Shown one piece after another: positions 46,272 to 59,850 of a stretch of 64,000 nt of DNA (within the stretch, counting starts at the first letter, position 1; each line of letters begins with the position of its first letter). This stretch comes from Auanema rhodensis (lineage: Eukaryota > Nematoda > Chromadorea > Rhabditida > Rhabditidae), in NCBI GenBank assembly GCA_964057225.1, contig OZ059895.1, forward strand, positions 17,575,688 through 17,639,687. Reading direction: 5' to 3'. Both the position numbers and the translations under genes were made by a program. The notes under the pieces are model-generated. The model did no database searches. It saw only the letters and a program-made list of their open reading frames with translations, and was not told the DNA's origin.

Positions 46272-46873
46272 CCTTTTATCTGTCTCCTTCTTTCTCTTTC
46301 AATAAACTCATAGCTTTTATTCATTGTATTCATCCACTTTTTTTCTTCAGAATGTCATCCGACATTCACCAGCTTTAGACATATAGCTAAATGCCTGCTC
46401 AATTGCATAACTAATTTTGGAATTTTCATGTTTCTTATTCGGTTTCATCATACTCTTTGTGCAACACGTTCAGTCTTCTACCAAACGCCTCTTCTTTCCA
46501 TTGCTCTCCATTGCTGTCTGACCTAGCCTTTCGATCCATTTCACGATTTCCTTATTGTTCTTCAACTATCTTAATTTTTTGTTTCAAGTTTCTCCAGCAA
46601 AATCAAGTTTTAAATGCTCGTTGCTCTCTCTTTTTTTCATGTTCACATGCTATCTAATCAGTTAGCCTTCGAGTGACAGCTCCTTTGTTCCTCTACTCAA
46701 AACATCTGGCTAATTTATATAAACGGTATATATGTATATAGTTAAAGGATTTTTGATCGCAACATATAGCTGAATACTAATGCTATTGACTTGTCAGCCA
46801 GATGTCCGATTGAAAAATTGAAAAATTGCTCAGAGCTTTTCTTCTATTCTGTCTGCTACTTTGTTCCGTATCC

Positions 46874-46874
<1 letters not shown>

Positions 46875-46907
<33 letters not shown>
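46875..46907. repeat. (CT)n microsatellite
   Basis: About 14-16 CT units followed by CTTTCTCCC. Confidence 0.85.
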
Positions 46908-46910
<3 letters not shown>

Positions 46911-49574
46911 CCACTCTTTTTTACTTTCTTCTACTTAGACTTATGCTTTTCCTAAATTTTTAGTTGTTATCAGGTACTTCTACTTCCACTTCCTTCTTCT
47001 CAAATCTTTCCCTGTTTATTCATGCTTTTCTACCGATGCATGCTATGAAACATTTTTTTGATTGAAAGACGTTAGCTGAAAGTTCAACCAATTTCTTTCT
47101 TTCGTTCTTTTTCACTTATAAGCTCAGGTTACGACAGATGAATGTCCATTACTACTACCCTGTTACATGTCATGATGAGAAAATCCTAGACAGGAAGAAT
47201 GAAAGAGGGGAAAAAAACATTCTAAACTCGAACTTTACGGATAATCTATTTGAATGTGAAACAGTGCTAAATGCTTAAGATCTTTTCCATCAGTAATATC
47301 GAAAAATTGTAAAGGCCAGCTTATTAGCTCAAAGAGTTCCTTGAGCAACTTATGCTTTTGCTAGCTGAATAACTTCCGCTACGACTGCTCGACGGGTCTG
47401 CAGGCGTGGTACTTGCACAGGCAGACACATTCTGCGAGCCACCCACACCGAGACATACACACATACACAAGCATTTTAGGCTTCATCCGAAGGTCATCTG
47501 TGGATATTCTCACTTTGCTTTCCAGCATGCAATGCATTTGATCTCTTTGTATTCGTTTATGAGTTATTGGTCAGCTGGCTATTCCTACACGTTATTTGTG
47601 CCTCTAAGATGCAAAATCTCAACAAGGATGTCAATTCCTTTTCTCTTTCCCTTCTTTTCCTTTCTCTCGTTCTCTCTCTTTCACACATACTCTCTATCTA
47701 CCTCTCTTCATCTTTATATCTGTGCTTCTGCACTCTCGCTCTCTCTTTCATTCTCTTCTGCCTATCGGCTGTTCTCTTACCATATATTGCTCTGAAGCTC
47801 TTCTTGAAACTCCAGCTGATCCCATTCATTTGTATTCAACAATAACTGCCCTCAGCTCAGCAGAATGTGAACGTTCCAATTCTTGTCGTTTTCTCTTCGC
47901 TTATTGACGATGTGCCCGCTTTTCTACCAGGCCTGCCCTGTCTTTCCTTCTATTTTTCTTACTCGTCTTCGTCTTCGTTCGTTCATCTTTCTCAACCCTC
48001 CTTCATAGTCCTTACTTGCCAAGCCGTTGTGGTTTGCCTGTCACTTGTCTGTCCGCCATGTTCTCTACTTTTGCTTCTATTCATTCATTTCAATTCTCCT
48101 TTCCGTTCCCAACTGGAATGAACCTCAACTGTAATGATATTCATTGATCGCTATGCAAATGAGACATTAAAAGCTGTAAATCTGAATGTAATGTGTTTAG
48201 ATACTAGCTAACCCCGAGGTGCTACGTTATCTCTTTTATAACTGCTGTCAGAAGGCTTGTCGTCAACTAATCGCTTAATCTAACTTCCAACCCTTGTTCG
48301 TTTCCTCACCCCCATCTTACTCTTTCCGAAATTTGTGGGATTTCACCCCTTCCCCGCTCTTTCCTACCACATACGCTCTCTTTTCCCTCTCTCGCTCTCT
48401 ATTCCCTCTGTATTATGCGTCTTCATACCAATTCTAATTTCTTCGATAAATCATCATGGCAATGTCATTAGATTACTTACATTCTGAATACAGAATTGAA
48501 AATAGAATTCATGAAATAAGAAAACAGTTAATCATGTACTATCTGTATAACGGTCTCTTTCACGTGTCTCACTCCCTTTCCAAAATTCTATCTTATAGCC
48601 TTTCAATCCTGCAAGTCTTCTAAAATCATTATTTTGTTTATCGTTTTTTCCTCTTGGACGATAACCGAAGAATAAGCTTAGAAACCGTTTACAACTTTCA
48701 AAGACTAGACAAGAGAACACGTCTTGCTACACCGAAGCTTCTTCATGTCAGGGAACAAGCCAGTATTCATTCGCTTTATTCATTCATTTTGTCTTTCTCT
48801 CTCTCTCTCTTTCACTATTTATTTCATTCTCTCCTTTCTTTTACCCCTTAACTATCCACCAGATTGCAGCTTATGATGACAACCGCAGACTGGGTTAACC
48901 AACTGGATATGTACTTGTCCGGCTGTCATTCCCTATTTTGGTTCATAGCTAAACCCCTCTCTTCTCTCTACCAGGCATCCTCGTCATCTGGATGTTCACC
49001 TCATCTCAGTTCGTTCATCCTCTCTTGTCTTCTGGTCTCGTGAAGAATACATATACATAGTTTTTAGCCGAAATAATCTGATCTACAAAAGCCCAAGTAT
49101 TCTTGTACTTCATCAGTTTCAGCGTCCGTTCGTTGATTCGCACTTACATTTTTCTTTTTCCATAATACGCTATTTGGATACCAGCTCGTCCTCATTTTGT
49201 ATATACATATTCTCATTACTAAGTACAACCTGCTGAGGTGACCTCGCCTGTTTCAACTTGTCTGTTCATAAATTCCATCAGAATGTCATCCGTCTGCTTC
49301 TTCTGTTACACGTCTTTAGTGCTCCTTGAACTCCACTAGTTCTTACTCTTCTCAGTTTGTCTGCCATTCCCTTCCACCTCTCTCACACTTTTCGTTCCTC
49401 TTCATTTCCAGTCTCAAATAAAACTATTCAACGTAATAGATAGAATTGCGTAATGTACTGTTAATTCCCTAAAAAACGACGGTTTTCGGTGAGCAAAATG
49501 AAGCTGAAATCTTCGACTTTGTTGATCAACAGCAGCGATTTCTCCGAATTCACAGTTATTTATTCTTTCCTTTT

Positions 49575-49587
49575 ATGACGTCGTGCG
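49575..49587 (+). other. Candidate first coding exon of the RING-CH gene
   Basis: ATGACGTCGTGCG is followed at 49588 by a consensus GTGAGT donor. Joined to the acceptor TTTTTCAG at 54595 it gives MTSCEFWMMSLIEP, in frame with the RING-CH protein. The intron would be 5 kb. The block is CpG-rich, includes a TGACGTCG CRE-like motif and is locally unlike the surrounding CT-rich tract. A translation start inside the 54596 exon (ATG at 54604) remains possible, with this block then being leader or promoter. Confidence 0.35.
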
Positions 49588-49836
49588 GTGAGTGCTTTTA
49601 AGACTTTAGTAATATTGTTCACCGTATTTTTTATTCGTAATACTTTTCTCTTCAAGTTTGTTGCATCATAATAGAACTGAGAAATAGCTGGATTTGATCT
49701 GTGAACATACCAGAAAAAAATTAAGAAAAATTTAAAAAAAGCAAGAAAGAACAGCAGTTATTATGATAATTTTCACATAAATCCTAATTCCGAGATCTGT
49801 TATGGTAATTATATCTTATATAATTATAATTATATT

Positions 49837-49838
<2 letters not shown>

Positions 49839-49895
<57 letters not shown>
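49839..49895. repeat. (AT)n microsatellite
   Basis: About 28 perfect AT units. Such self-complementary arrays can extrude cruciforms and are frequent assembly trouble spots. Confidence 0.95.
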
Positions 49896-49900
<5 letters not shown>

Positions 49901-52900
49901 CATATATATTACTTAACTAGTGCTATTGCTTAAAAATAGCTCTTTCATGCTCATTCACATAAAATCCTGCTTTGCGTTCAGCTTTCTTCGTTCAACCAGC
50001 TGCAACTGGTATATTCTCATATATACGCTTTGTTCACGTGCATGCTTTGCCGACATAAGCTTGAAAGAACAGGAGGGAAGTGCATGAACTTCCTCCCGTT
50101 TTCACTAATTATGTGCACGTCATACCACTTTTGTATACAGCTTGCCATTATGCGGGCAAGCACCTAATGAGGTCATCCTGCTTTCTTGCTGGTCAGCAGC
50201 CCCATTACCAGACACAATCAATCAACCACAGTTATTCTCTTTCGTTCTATCTCTCAATCCTATGGCTCAATTTTCTCTTGTAATCTTTCATGCTCTCTCT
50301 CTTCTTTCTTTCTCTACCTCTCTATCTCTCTTCTTACTTACTTACTTTCTTTCTCTCTTTCTTTTTTTCTTTCTCTCTCTCTTTCTCTCTCCCAATCTTC
50401 TTCTTTTTCTCCTTCACTGTCATCAGTGCCTTCTACAGATGAACGTCTGCTTGTTCCATTGCTTGTTTGTTCTTCTAATTGATACATATGCGAGGATTGA
50501 ACACTCAAAAAGAAAAAGAGAGAAGAAAGACAATAAAACCTCATCCATCATCCATCGCCGTTCAGAAAAAATTCTTTTAAAAAACGTATTGTAGCCGGAA
50601 GACCAGCCGTATGGCCATCTACCATCCTTTTCATTATAGTATGGCATATCAATTTGAATTATACTAAATTCTCTTTGTGCCTTTGAACATGTAAATGTTT
50701 GCATCGAATTGCACCTGCAAATCATGTCTCATCATGATTCTACTGCATGCAGTATCCTTTGTTCAGGCTAGGCTATTTGGCAGCGAAAAATGGTTTCGTA
50801 TCTTGCAAATCTTAATTGGCTGTTTATTTCATCTCATAAAGATGGTGACTCTTGTCTCTGCTAACCTATTACGAAAAATATAGTCTATATGCTTATAGTT
50901 TAATGATACATTCACTGACGACATAACATTCATAGATAGATGAACAGAGACATACATATAACCATTTCACGTTCGCTTCTATTCGCTCATTTCTTCATGT
51001 GCTCTCTACTTATATCGTCATCTGGAAGGACTCATTTCAATATCTGTCAGCTATTGTTATACTATATACATATAATCTAACCACCATATATTAATTATTT
51101 TGGACAATAGCTGCATACACACATTTGCCATATACTATCTGTGCCAATGTCTTGTTGATGTGTTGTTCCTGAAGCATTGTCTATGTGTTTTTTCCTCGTA
51201 TTTCGTCTTATTCTTCTTCTACATGATGTACATGGATTGATTCCTCATTCAATCGTTCATGCTGTGAGATAGAGTGCTGAAAAATACAGATGGATATGGT
51301 GCGGGAGGGATGGTGGGGGGGAGGCATACTGGCTGTATTCAACCCACACTGTCTATACATATAGTTAGGAGGGAAAATTAGCCAGACTCAACGAGAAAAG
51401 ACCCAAATTAACGATAATGAACATAACAAATACTGAATACATATAGTATAAAGAGTATCAGACATGAATATAAATTATCCATCTGCTTCTTTTGGTCGAC
51501 TAATCTCTTGTCCTTCTATTCATCTCATTCAGCAGTTCCGTTCAACTGTTGGTCGATGATTGAAGCTTCCGTATCTAACTTTAACGAATGACTTCCATCA
51601 AGCCATCACATCTACTGTTCATCAGGTTTTTTTTCAGTTAAAGTTCTCTGTACTACCTAAAGTACTTCGTGCCCTGCTCCCTCTTCTCATCCTCCTCACG
51701 TCATTGTCGTCCTCGTCGCATGGACTATAGTGTTTCCTGGCCTCTTCTCCGCGCATTTTTTCGGTCCTCCATCCGTTTATATTTATATCCGAAGACATAA
51801 TGTAGTCAGATGTAGTTCGCTCATAACATTTTAGTTTTTTTTTTCATCCAAACTACTCATCAGAATACCTCACATCGTGTATTGCTTGCTTTGCTTGTTT
51901 TCTATCTGATGTTTTCTTTGATTTCCGCTAGAATTTAGATTGACACATCATGTTTATGTTGTATTTATATAGACAGCCGGCTTCTATCTACTCTAAACTT
52001 ATATATTTTGATTGAAAATGCTCAAAGGCAATCGGAATATGCTAAAGAGAGTTAGATGAATACGGAAAGAAGAAGCGTTCAATACTTATCTGTTAATTTC
52101 CTTCAGATTCCATAATTAAGTGTTTGAACTAGGCCATCTAAACCAACTTTTCATTTATTCTCTTACTATCTCATCCCTTCTTCGTCTCTCTCTCTATCTC
52201 TAATCCTTACTTCCTCTCTATCTTTTTCTCTCGTTAAGTTTCATTTAATACTCCTCCCCTTTTCCTCACTTTGTTTCTATTTTCTTAGCCGATGAACTAG
52301 TGGGTTGAATCCCCCCTCCATAGAAATACTGTGCAGTAACAATTTTTATTTTCTCTCTCTCTCTTTCTCTCTCTCTCCGTCTCTCTTTTTATCTTTTCTT
52401 CGTTTCATCACTTGGTAAAAAACCTGATGTCCTTACTGAATAACTAAAATATTATTTCTCTTCTTAGCAGACCTAAAATCATCCAGTCATCTTCAACACA
52501 ACCTATAGACTTAAAATTGAAGAGTTATCCTACACATAGTTCTTTAGAAGTTTCAATTTATTACTGTTGTTATATATTATAAAATTATTATAACTATTAC
52601 TAATTCTAATTATTTTCAACTTTCTACTCTATATTTATCATATGATTTGCTTATTCATTTGTTTCTTCGTGTTTTTTTTTGTTTTCCTCTTGAATTCATC
52701 GAAGCAGCCGCGGCTGCAAATATGGATGCCAATGATATATAGGAAAACAACTGTACTTAATAAGTACTTTATGAGCAAATATGCGTATGTATCAATTGAA
52801 TTATTCTGCTTCTTTTGTTCTTTTTTCGTCTTAATGCTTCATCATTTCCTTTTTTTTCATCATTTTGGCAGACTATGATCACGATCATCATTATCAACAT

Positions 52901-53432
52901 ACTCGTCATCGATATGTTAGCTTAGGAAAAGAAAAAAAAAGAGTATTTTTCTGTTATGGAATTCTGCATATGATTATTAGAAATGGAGCATGTTGTATAC
53001 ATATAGAATGTGCGTACTATATGTATATACTAGGGTGGTGACATAAGTTCTTTACCCTTTTACTCTCACTATCTCTGTTCTGATCGTTTAACAAAAAAGT
53101 TGAAAAGTATTGCATTTTTCTGTTTTGTTATATCTATATAGTATATAGAATAATGAATTGAAACTATTAAGATCATTCCATCTTAATGCTTTAAAGTTTA
53201 TCATCGGTTTGCATCTTTGCATCATTGACCCTCAAGATAATGCTTCGCTCAGCTGTGAAGCTTGGATGTTCCAATGAGATGTCGACGTCTGTTCAGCGTT
53301 CCTATTCTTGCGCATATAACCTCGGTTCTTATTCCCTAAATTCGGCGCTATTATGCCCTAAGGGCATGTGGTGTACATGCAAATGTGTTTAATGGAGATG
53401 AACCCTAGAAAGTGAATGAAGAAGCAAAGCAG

Positions 53433-53466
53433 AGAAAAGAAAGAGAAAAGAGAGAGAGAGGGAGAA

Positions 53467-53526
<60 letters not shown>
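53433..53526. repeat. (GA)n microsatellite
   Basis: A GA array of about 94 bp with a few AAAG interruptions. It is of opposite strand sense to the CT arrays around it. Confidence 0.93.
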
Positions 53527-54603
53527 CCAAGAGACCTATCCATACCAAGAGAAAAGGCGGGAAGACGAGGGGTTAAAGATAGTAAGCTTAGAAAGAAGTA
53601 GTTAGCCCAAGATGTCATCTGTGATGGCGGTCACTAATAAGATCGCTTTGCCATCTAACTGCAGACGGCAACAGATTGCGGAATGTTGAATACTCTCTCA
53701 CTATCTCTCTCCTTTTATCTCTATGTTTTGATCTATACAGCTACTTCAAAATACAAGAATGAAATTCAGTTATTTTTCATGTTTATATATCATTCATGTT
53801 CCGTACATTCGTACTTTGCATGACACGTATGTGATTGGAAGCACGTGATGAACACCATCGGTACTTGTACTCACCTCTTTCTCAGATTAATTTGTTTACA
53901 AAAAAAAGGGTGGGAGGAGGGGTAGAAAAAGAGAATTGTTCTGGTTACATGTTCATGGGAATATCGTGGCTTATTCTAATATAGAATATGTGCAGCATTT
54001 TTATTTTTTTAAAATATTTCTCTTAATTTTGTTCTTCTTTCTTAATTTCTCTAAATTTTAATGTTTCAATTTCTATCATATTTACAAGCAAATGTGCTTG
54101 TCAATCTTAATCTTTATATATGAGCAGCTCTCGTCTTGCTCCTTCTGGCTACTGCAATAGCTGATGTTGCTGCTTCTTCTGATACATTGTCATCTTCAAG
54201 CTGGATCCAATTGCTGATGTTTCTGCTGTCTTGCCATTCGTGTCGTACTCTCTCTCTCTCTCTCTTAGATTCAAAATCATGTGTATAGATCATGCTATGC
54301 AATTCTCTCATACACTCTATCTACCATGACTTCTGTTTCTGATTTTCAAATATCTTCGTCATTCTTCTGTTCTTAATTGTATTGTTCTTCAATTTTGCAT
54401 TTGGTGCCGACCACGACACTTACTTTTCTTTGGCTTCATCTTGTTATTATTCATTGAAATTTGAGACATTTTCTTTCAGCCTTTTTCTGTCGTTAGTTCA
54501 TTTAAAATGTTTTTTCTTTTCTTTAATCTTTCTTCTCAACGGTTTTTTTTCCATTTTGCTGATTGTTTTCTGCATACTTTAGTTTGATTTTTCAGAATTT
54601 TGG

Positions 54604-57334
54604 ATGATGAGCCTGATCGAGCCTGCACTTGTTTTGGCTCGCTGTCCAGAGGCAGCTTCATCCACATCTGTCTTATCTCAGCCTCGAACGTATTCGAGCA
54701 ATCAAACATCATCGGAAACTGTCGATGATTCACAGTCAACGTCATCTGTAGACAGTGGACATGTGTCATCCGGATCTTACAATCACGTAGGCTTTTTTTA
54801 AATTTTTCATGTGAGAAAATGTAAGATAAAGAAGGAGAGAGAAATGAGGATGCAAAAGCTGGAAGAAAAACGTTTAGTTAAGTGTGAGGTAGTGAGAGAC
54901 CGACATGGAAATGAAGTGATATGAGATGCTAGATTGTTCCTGATCTGCAAGAAAATAATAGTTTTTCTATTCGCAAAGATCAAAAAAATATAGTTTTGAA
55001 GCTTGAAATAAATGGTTCTATCAATCAAATGAATTTTTCAATTGATTTTTTAGCATATGTCTGTTGAAAATGAGCCATTAATTGAGAATGAAGAATCTTT
55101 AACATTATGGAAAACGAATAATTTGACTCAGATGGATCGTACATTGAGCAAAGGTACTGTTGCACTTTAAACTATGTACATACAGTTTAGTATAAAGCAA
55201 ATTTTTTAAAATTTAATATGTGAATAATAAATATTTTCCATTTTTTAGTTTCACTAGCATCGACCTCATCTGCTTCATTATGTAGAATATGTCATACGGA
55301 ATTCATCTCTAATCGGGATCCATTTGTATCTCCATGTCGTTGCTCAGGCAGCTTATTATACGTTCATCGTAGTTGTTTGGTTGTAAGCTTTATCATATAT
55401 ATTAGCATATCTATATAATATTTGTTACAGCATTGGCTTGAACTGTCAACGAGAAAATTCATCCCTTCACCGCGTTGTGAGCTTTGCTGTTATGACTACA
55501 AGCGTGGAGCTTGCTTAAATGTATGTTTCATAAGCTTTATATAATATGTTCCTAGGTTTTCGTAAATAGCGATGCCATTTTTTGGTTACATTTAAATATA
55601 TTTGGTGATAATTCAATTATTGTACATAGTAATTTTATGTCATATCATATTGAACTTTGAGCTTTATCGAGCTCATGTTCGTTGCTTTTTCTCAAATTAG
55701 TGTCAGAGTAAGCAACTAAACGATCAAACGACGATTCAGACCAAAACAAAGTGATGAAATGTTCGGTGTAAGCCAAACATAAACCATTTCAATCCACAAC
55801 AACACCGCTCAATGTATTTTATTTCAGCTTCGTTCTCTGCATTTTCCAACTCTTGGATATCGGGACCGTCTTCTGAATATTTTATTTCTCATCTCAACGA
55901 TTCTTATGTTCATCAGTGCTGCTATGGCTTTTCACTTCCTTCTCATGGCTGACAAATATCATGCAGCATTCAGGTGAGAGCTATTCTTCTTCTTCATTAT
56001 TTAAAATTTTTTTGATGAAAATACACAAAACAGTTTCTCATCCATCATGATATTCTCAGCTCATCTGCATGTTTTCACATTTTTGTCATTTTATTTATTT
56101 TCTGAAATGTTTTAAAGATCTATACTTTGTTCTTTGCCCCCAACCCCTACACTCTTGTTTGAAAACGAGCGTAGGTTGAAAATGGAACTTCCTCTTCATA
56201 CTTATATTTTTTTAAATATTTCTAAAATGTTTTATTTCTATGATGCCTGAACAGATAATGTAACAACAGCCTATGATCCATATATCTATCTGGATATGTG
56301 CATTGACCATGTGCCAAGAGGTACTAAGCTGTAAGTAAGTAATTCAATCATTCTCTTGCGATCTTTCTCGCTCGTCCCTCTCTCTCTTACTTCTATCTCT
56401 CTTTGTCTTTAAGAATCTTTGTCTCTGTTTCTTTTTCTCTTACTTTATCGTTCTCTCTTATATCTTTCTGGAATGGTGGTGATGATGAAGATGATTGCAT
56501 TTCCACAGATGCTGTCGTCGTACAACATCCATGTCCAAGCATGCTGACCACTACATCTACCACCATCTAATTATATTTGTCATGCTTCACTTAGGTTTTA
56601 AATAAAATTTAAATCTAAGTCTAAATAGAACATAGAGCTTGACTAATTTCCAAATTGTGAATTACGTTTTGGCATTTAACTTGCTCCGCTAATTTCCAAC
56701 TGAATTATAGTTGTCGTCTTTCCATCTCTTACCATTCTATTTCCTCTTAATATCCCAGTTATAGCTCAGAGTCTATCCCGAATATTCTATCCCGTATACT
56801 ATAATCTAGGGATAAATCTTGTAAATATGAAAGATCCAACATATACTTGAACTTAAGCATCATGAAAACATAACAGTTTTTCATTCTTTCAGAGGTTTCC
56901 GGGCCGTTTCAGCTACCTTGACATACGATGATATTTCAATTATAATATGCGCAGCTCTATTCTTCATTAGTTTTTTTACTGCAGTTTTCACTCAATATAG
57001 GTAATTATTGAAATTATTAATGAAATAACCTTATTTTCTTATTTGATTTCAGAGCTGAAGCCTCTATATTCAGACTTATTTTCCGTTTTTTTGTTATTAA
57101 TAGCAATTGGACGATTCGAAATTATGATATAAGGTATACAAAATAATGAAAAACGTTTATTCATTTTTATGAACATTCAGAGATGATCCAGAAATGCTTG
57201 CAATTCGACAAGCACGTGCTGAAGGCCGTATAGCTCCAACACTGACAACTATGAAATCAAAAGACGGTTCTAACTCCGTTCCTCCCGGACAACCTGTTCC
57301 GTTTCCTCTACTATTTAGTGGAGCGATCGTCTAA
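54604..57334 (+). CDS. MARCH-type RING-CH E3 ubiquitin ligase with two membrane segments (about 332 aa)
   Basis: Membrane-anchored RING-CH ligases ubiquitinate membrane proteins to direct their endocytosis or sorting. The exons run from an acceptor at 54595 to a TAA at 57332-57334. The N-terminus is Ser/Thr-rich. The zinc-binding C4HC3 RING-CH domain at about residues 105-163 shows CRICH, then PCRCSGSLLYVHRSCLVHWL, then CELCCYDY, with all eight ligands present. Two hydrophobic segments follow, at about 184-210 (LLNILFLISTILMFISAAMA) and 232-252 (ISIIICAALFFISFFTAVF). A short polar C-terminus ends LLFSGAIV, a possible PDZ ligand. The layout (RING-CH then two TM) fits MARCH1/8, 2/3 or 4/9/11; I cannot choose among them. 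Exons lie around 54604-54786, 55055-55154, 55249-55381, 55432-55519, 55830-55974, 56893-57000, 57053-57133 and 57181-57334. The start is uncertain because a 5-kb-distant ATG also joins in frame. Confidence 0.88.
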
Positions 57335-59850
57335 AAATAATTTTATTATTATCTTAACGTTCAGTATTCCGGTTGAGGATTGAAGATATGCTTTGAGATT
57401 TGTCGTCTCATGTTCTATCTTTCATATGAACCCTCCTTTTCTCCATCTCTCTCTCCCCCCTCTCTCTCTCCCTCTCTCTCTCTTTTCTGTTTTGTCCTCC
57501 TTTATATATATTTGTACATACTATATCGTATAATCAACATTTCACCTTCGTGTCAATAGTTATTGTATTTTTTTCATCAAATCATCAAATGATTAAAGAA
57601 AGGTAGTTTTCTCTGTTTGCTTCATTTTGATGATTATTCTGTAACCTCAGTCCTTTTCATCTATTTTATCACGTTTTCTTTATTTGGAAAGTCTTGTAAG
57701 CAAGATTTTCGATTTTAGTCTCTCTTTGCTGTTTGAAGCCTTGTTTTCATTTTTTTCTCAAAGAAAAATAGAAAAAATCCAGAACATTCTATCTATCATC
57801 TATCACTCATGAAGCATCCACCCTCACCACGTGTCGATACTTTCCTTCTTCCCGTACTTCTGCCTCTCTTCCACACACATGCTCCCATCTTTCTCTGTTG
57901 ATTTTTTTTTTGAGAATTTTATTTCTATGCAATGCTATTCTTAATTATTTCTACTTCATTTTTGCTTTTTAAAAGTTCTAGTAGCTGGATTGACAGCTGT
58001 TGTGTTCATGCATTCTGCTTCCCTTCGGTGTTTGTGTGTGTGTACACCGCCCCAGCCAGCACTCTGTTGCTGCTCTCGTTCGAACCTACCGCGACAATTA
58101 TCTTATCAGCAGTCATCACAAACGTTCTACGGGTAGTAAATTCAAACGATGTTTTGCTTTTGTTCTCGTTTTTTGGAACATTTTTGACCTCAACATGCAT
58201 CATAACCTTACAAATTCTCTTCACCTCAACCAGATAATTCTATATTTACCTCAAATCTTTAAGATATTTTCATACTTCTTGCAAGTCATTGTACATACTC
58301 ATCTTGTTATCTGACCTTTATTTTTCCGATATCGCATGAAGTATTGGCTCTGCTCAGATTACAATAACGTTTCTGTTCCTTGAGCTTATATCTTTCATCG
58401 TGTCTATACTGTCTCTCATTATCTCTTCACCTGCTTGAATGTGTAGCTTCTTCTGCAATAGCCGTAGAAGTATCACAACATCAGCACAACAACCCAACAA
58501 CCCAACTCAAGTCCTACCCGAGTCCTATGTGTGTGTCTCCTCATCTTCTTATCACTTTGAGAAACCAAATATCTTCAGAAATGAGAGTGAAAGCTAAAGA
58601 AACAACTTAAAAAAACGTGTTTCCAAACTAGAATTGAGAAACGTGGTATAATTTGATTAACAATACTTGACGGATTATATGTTTTGTTATGTTTTTATTA
58701 GTAATATTAATGATTGTCGTGGAGTTATCAGTCTATATCATCCTCAGGTTCTTCAACTATGTTTTTTTGTGAACATTATTTTGTCTGTTTGTATGTTTTG
58801 TGTACTTTTCCTCATTTTTTTCCCAATTTCTTGTCACTTTTCCCATGCCTAGTGCCTTTCAATATTCTTGCCAATAAAAATATTTTTAAATCAATTAGTT
58901 TTATCTATTTATAATGCTTTTTCCAACAAACATTTATATTGAATATAGAGTGATATTATTCACTTAGTTTGTAATCAATTAAACAACAATTAACTCTTAT
59001 AATCTCTCTCTCTCTCTCTCTATCTATCTTTAGTTGCCTGAGCTTTTTTCATTTCAAAATGGTTTCAGAAAATTTTGCTCAATTAAGATAAGAAATACTG
59101 CTACTACTAGAAAAGAATGCTGATTAGTCTTATTTATCAATAATATTGAAGAACAAAGTTTTTTTCTTTAAACTCTTGATTATTATTTTTTTTAGAAAAA
59201 TTACCTTTTAGTATAATGGCTAATATTATATAGCAACATTTATTTATATTCTTATATAACTATCACTTCATTATATCATCATTTCTTATTGTAGAACTAG
59301 AAAAAACTTGTAAAATGGAACTTAGCTATGCATTCTATATCATTTGATAATGAAAGAAACCAGAAAAGAAACAAGATTTTTGATTATTTCATCTTTAACT
59401 GTGTTGTGTATTCTAATAGGATAAAAATAATTTAATGTTTATCTATTTCAAGCATTCTATTCAACTTTTTAACAACTTAAATTTTTATTTTCCCTTTTAT
59501 TTCTTCAAATTCACACAATTGATTAGTTCAAAACGAAACAATGTGATTTCATTCACTTTATGAATATCTCCTGATTTTCTTTTTCTTACAATTGTGATAT
59601 ATATTGGTCAAAAACAATGCTAGAAAACATTTCAAGCTTTGAATTGTCTTGGCTACACAGCTGTCTCGATGAGGTTCTATAACCTTCGGTTCTTCTCTCC
59701 GTTCAAAATCGATTGCAGAGAAATCTAAGTTTTCTAGCTCTTTGGCATTCACAAAAAAATTGCATTTTTCTTACTTTAATTACATCGTATTCATGAATTT
59801 ATATAAACAGATTGTTTCATTGTAGCTATTACGTTACGCAATTGTTCAGA
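57335..59850. other. Intergenic region, CT-rich then A/T-rich
   Basis: About 2.5 kb between the RING-CH stop and the isocitrate dehydrogenase start. The first part has CT-rich blocks (57445-57485) and no coding-like frame. A second short (CT)n array lies at about 59003-59022. It probably includes the 3' untranslated region of the ligase gene and the promoter of the dehydrogenase gene. Confidence 0.5.

Larger units (their letters stand above)
31251..49574. other. Pyrimidine-rich noncoding tract
   Basis: About 18 kb with no exon I can support. The plus strand is rich in CT, CTT and TTTC runs, giving many Ser/Leu/Phe open frames of no coding character. Shorter purine-rich islands interrupt it at about 37.6-38.1, 39.36-39.42, 40.25-40.38 and 42.05-42.25 kb. 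The simplest reading is intergenic sequence and/or very large leader introns of the plus-strand RING-CH gene. Unannotated long noncoding RNAs are possible. Confidence 0.45.
49588..54595 (+). other. Gene-poor tract upstream of the RING-CH coding exons
   Basis: Five kilobases of mostly pyrimidine-rich sequence with CT and AT microsatellites and one (GA)n array. No exon could be supported. It is either the first intron of the RING-CH gene or its upstream region. Confidence 0.4.

Noticed and set aside
47406-47907. Plus-strand frames of 60-130 codons
   Set aside because: CT-rich composition, several overlapping frames and no coding-like amino-acid pattern beyond the first short part.
50142-50594. 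150-codon plus-strand frame and overlapping minus frame
   Set aside because: The sequence is CT/TTTC repeat; the translation is Ser/Leu/Phe-rich on one strand and Arg/Glu-rich on the other, with no domain or splice context.
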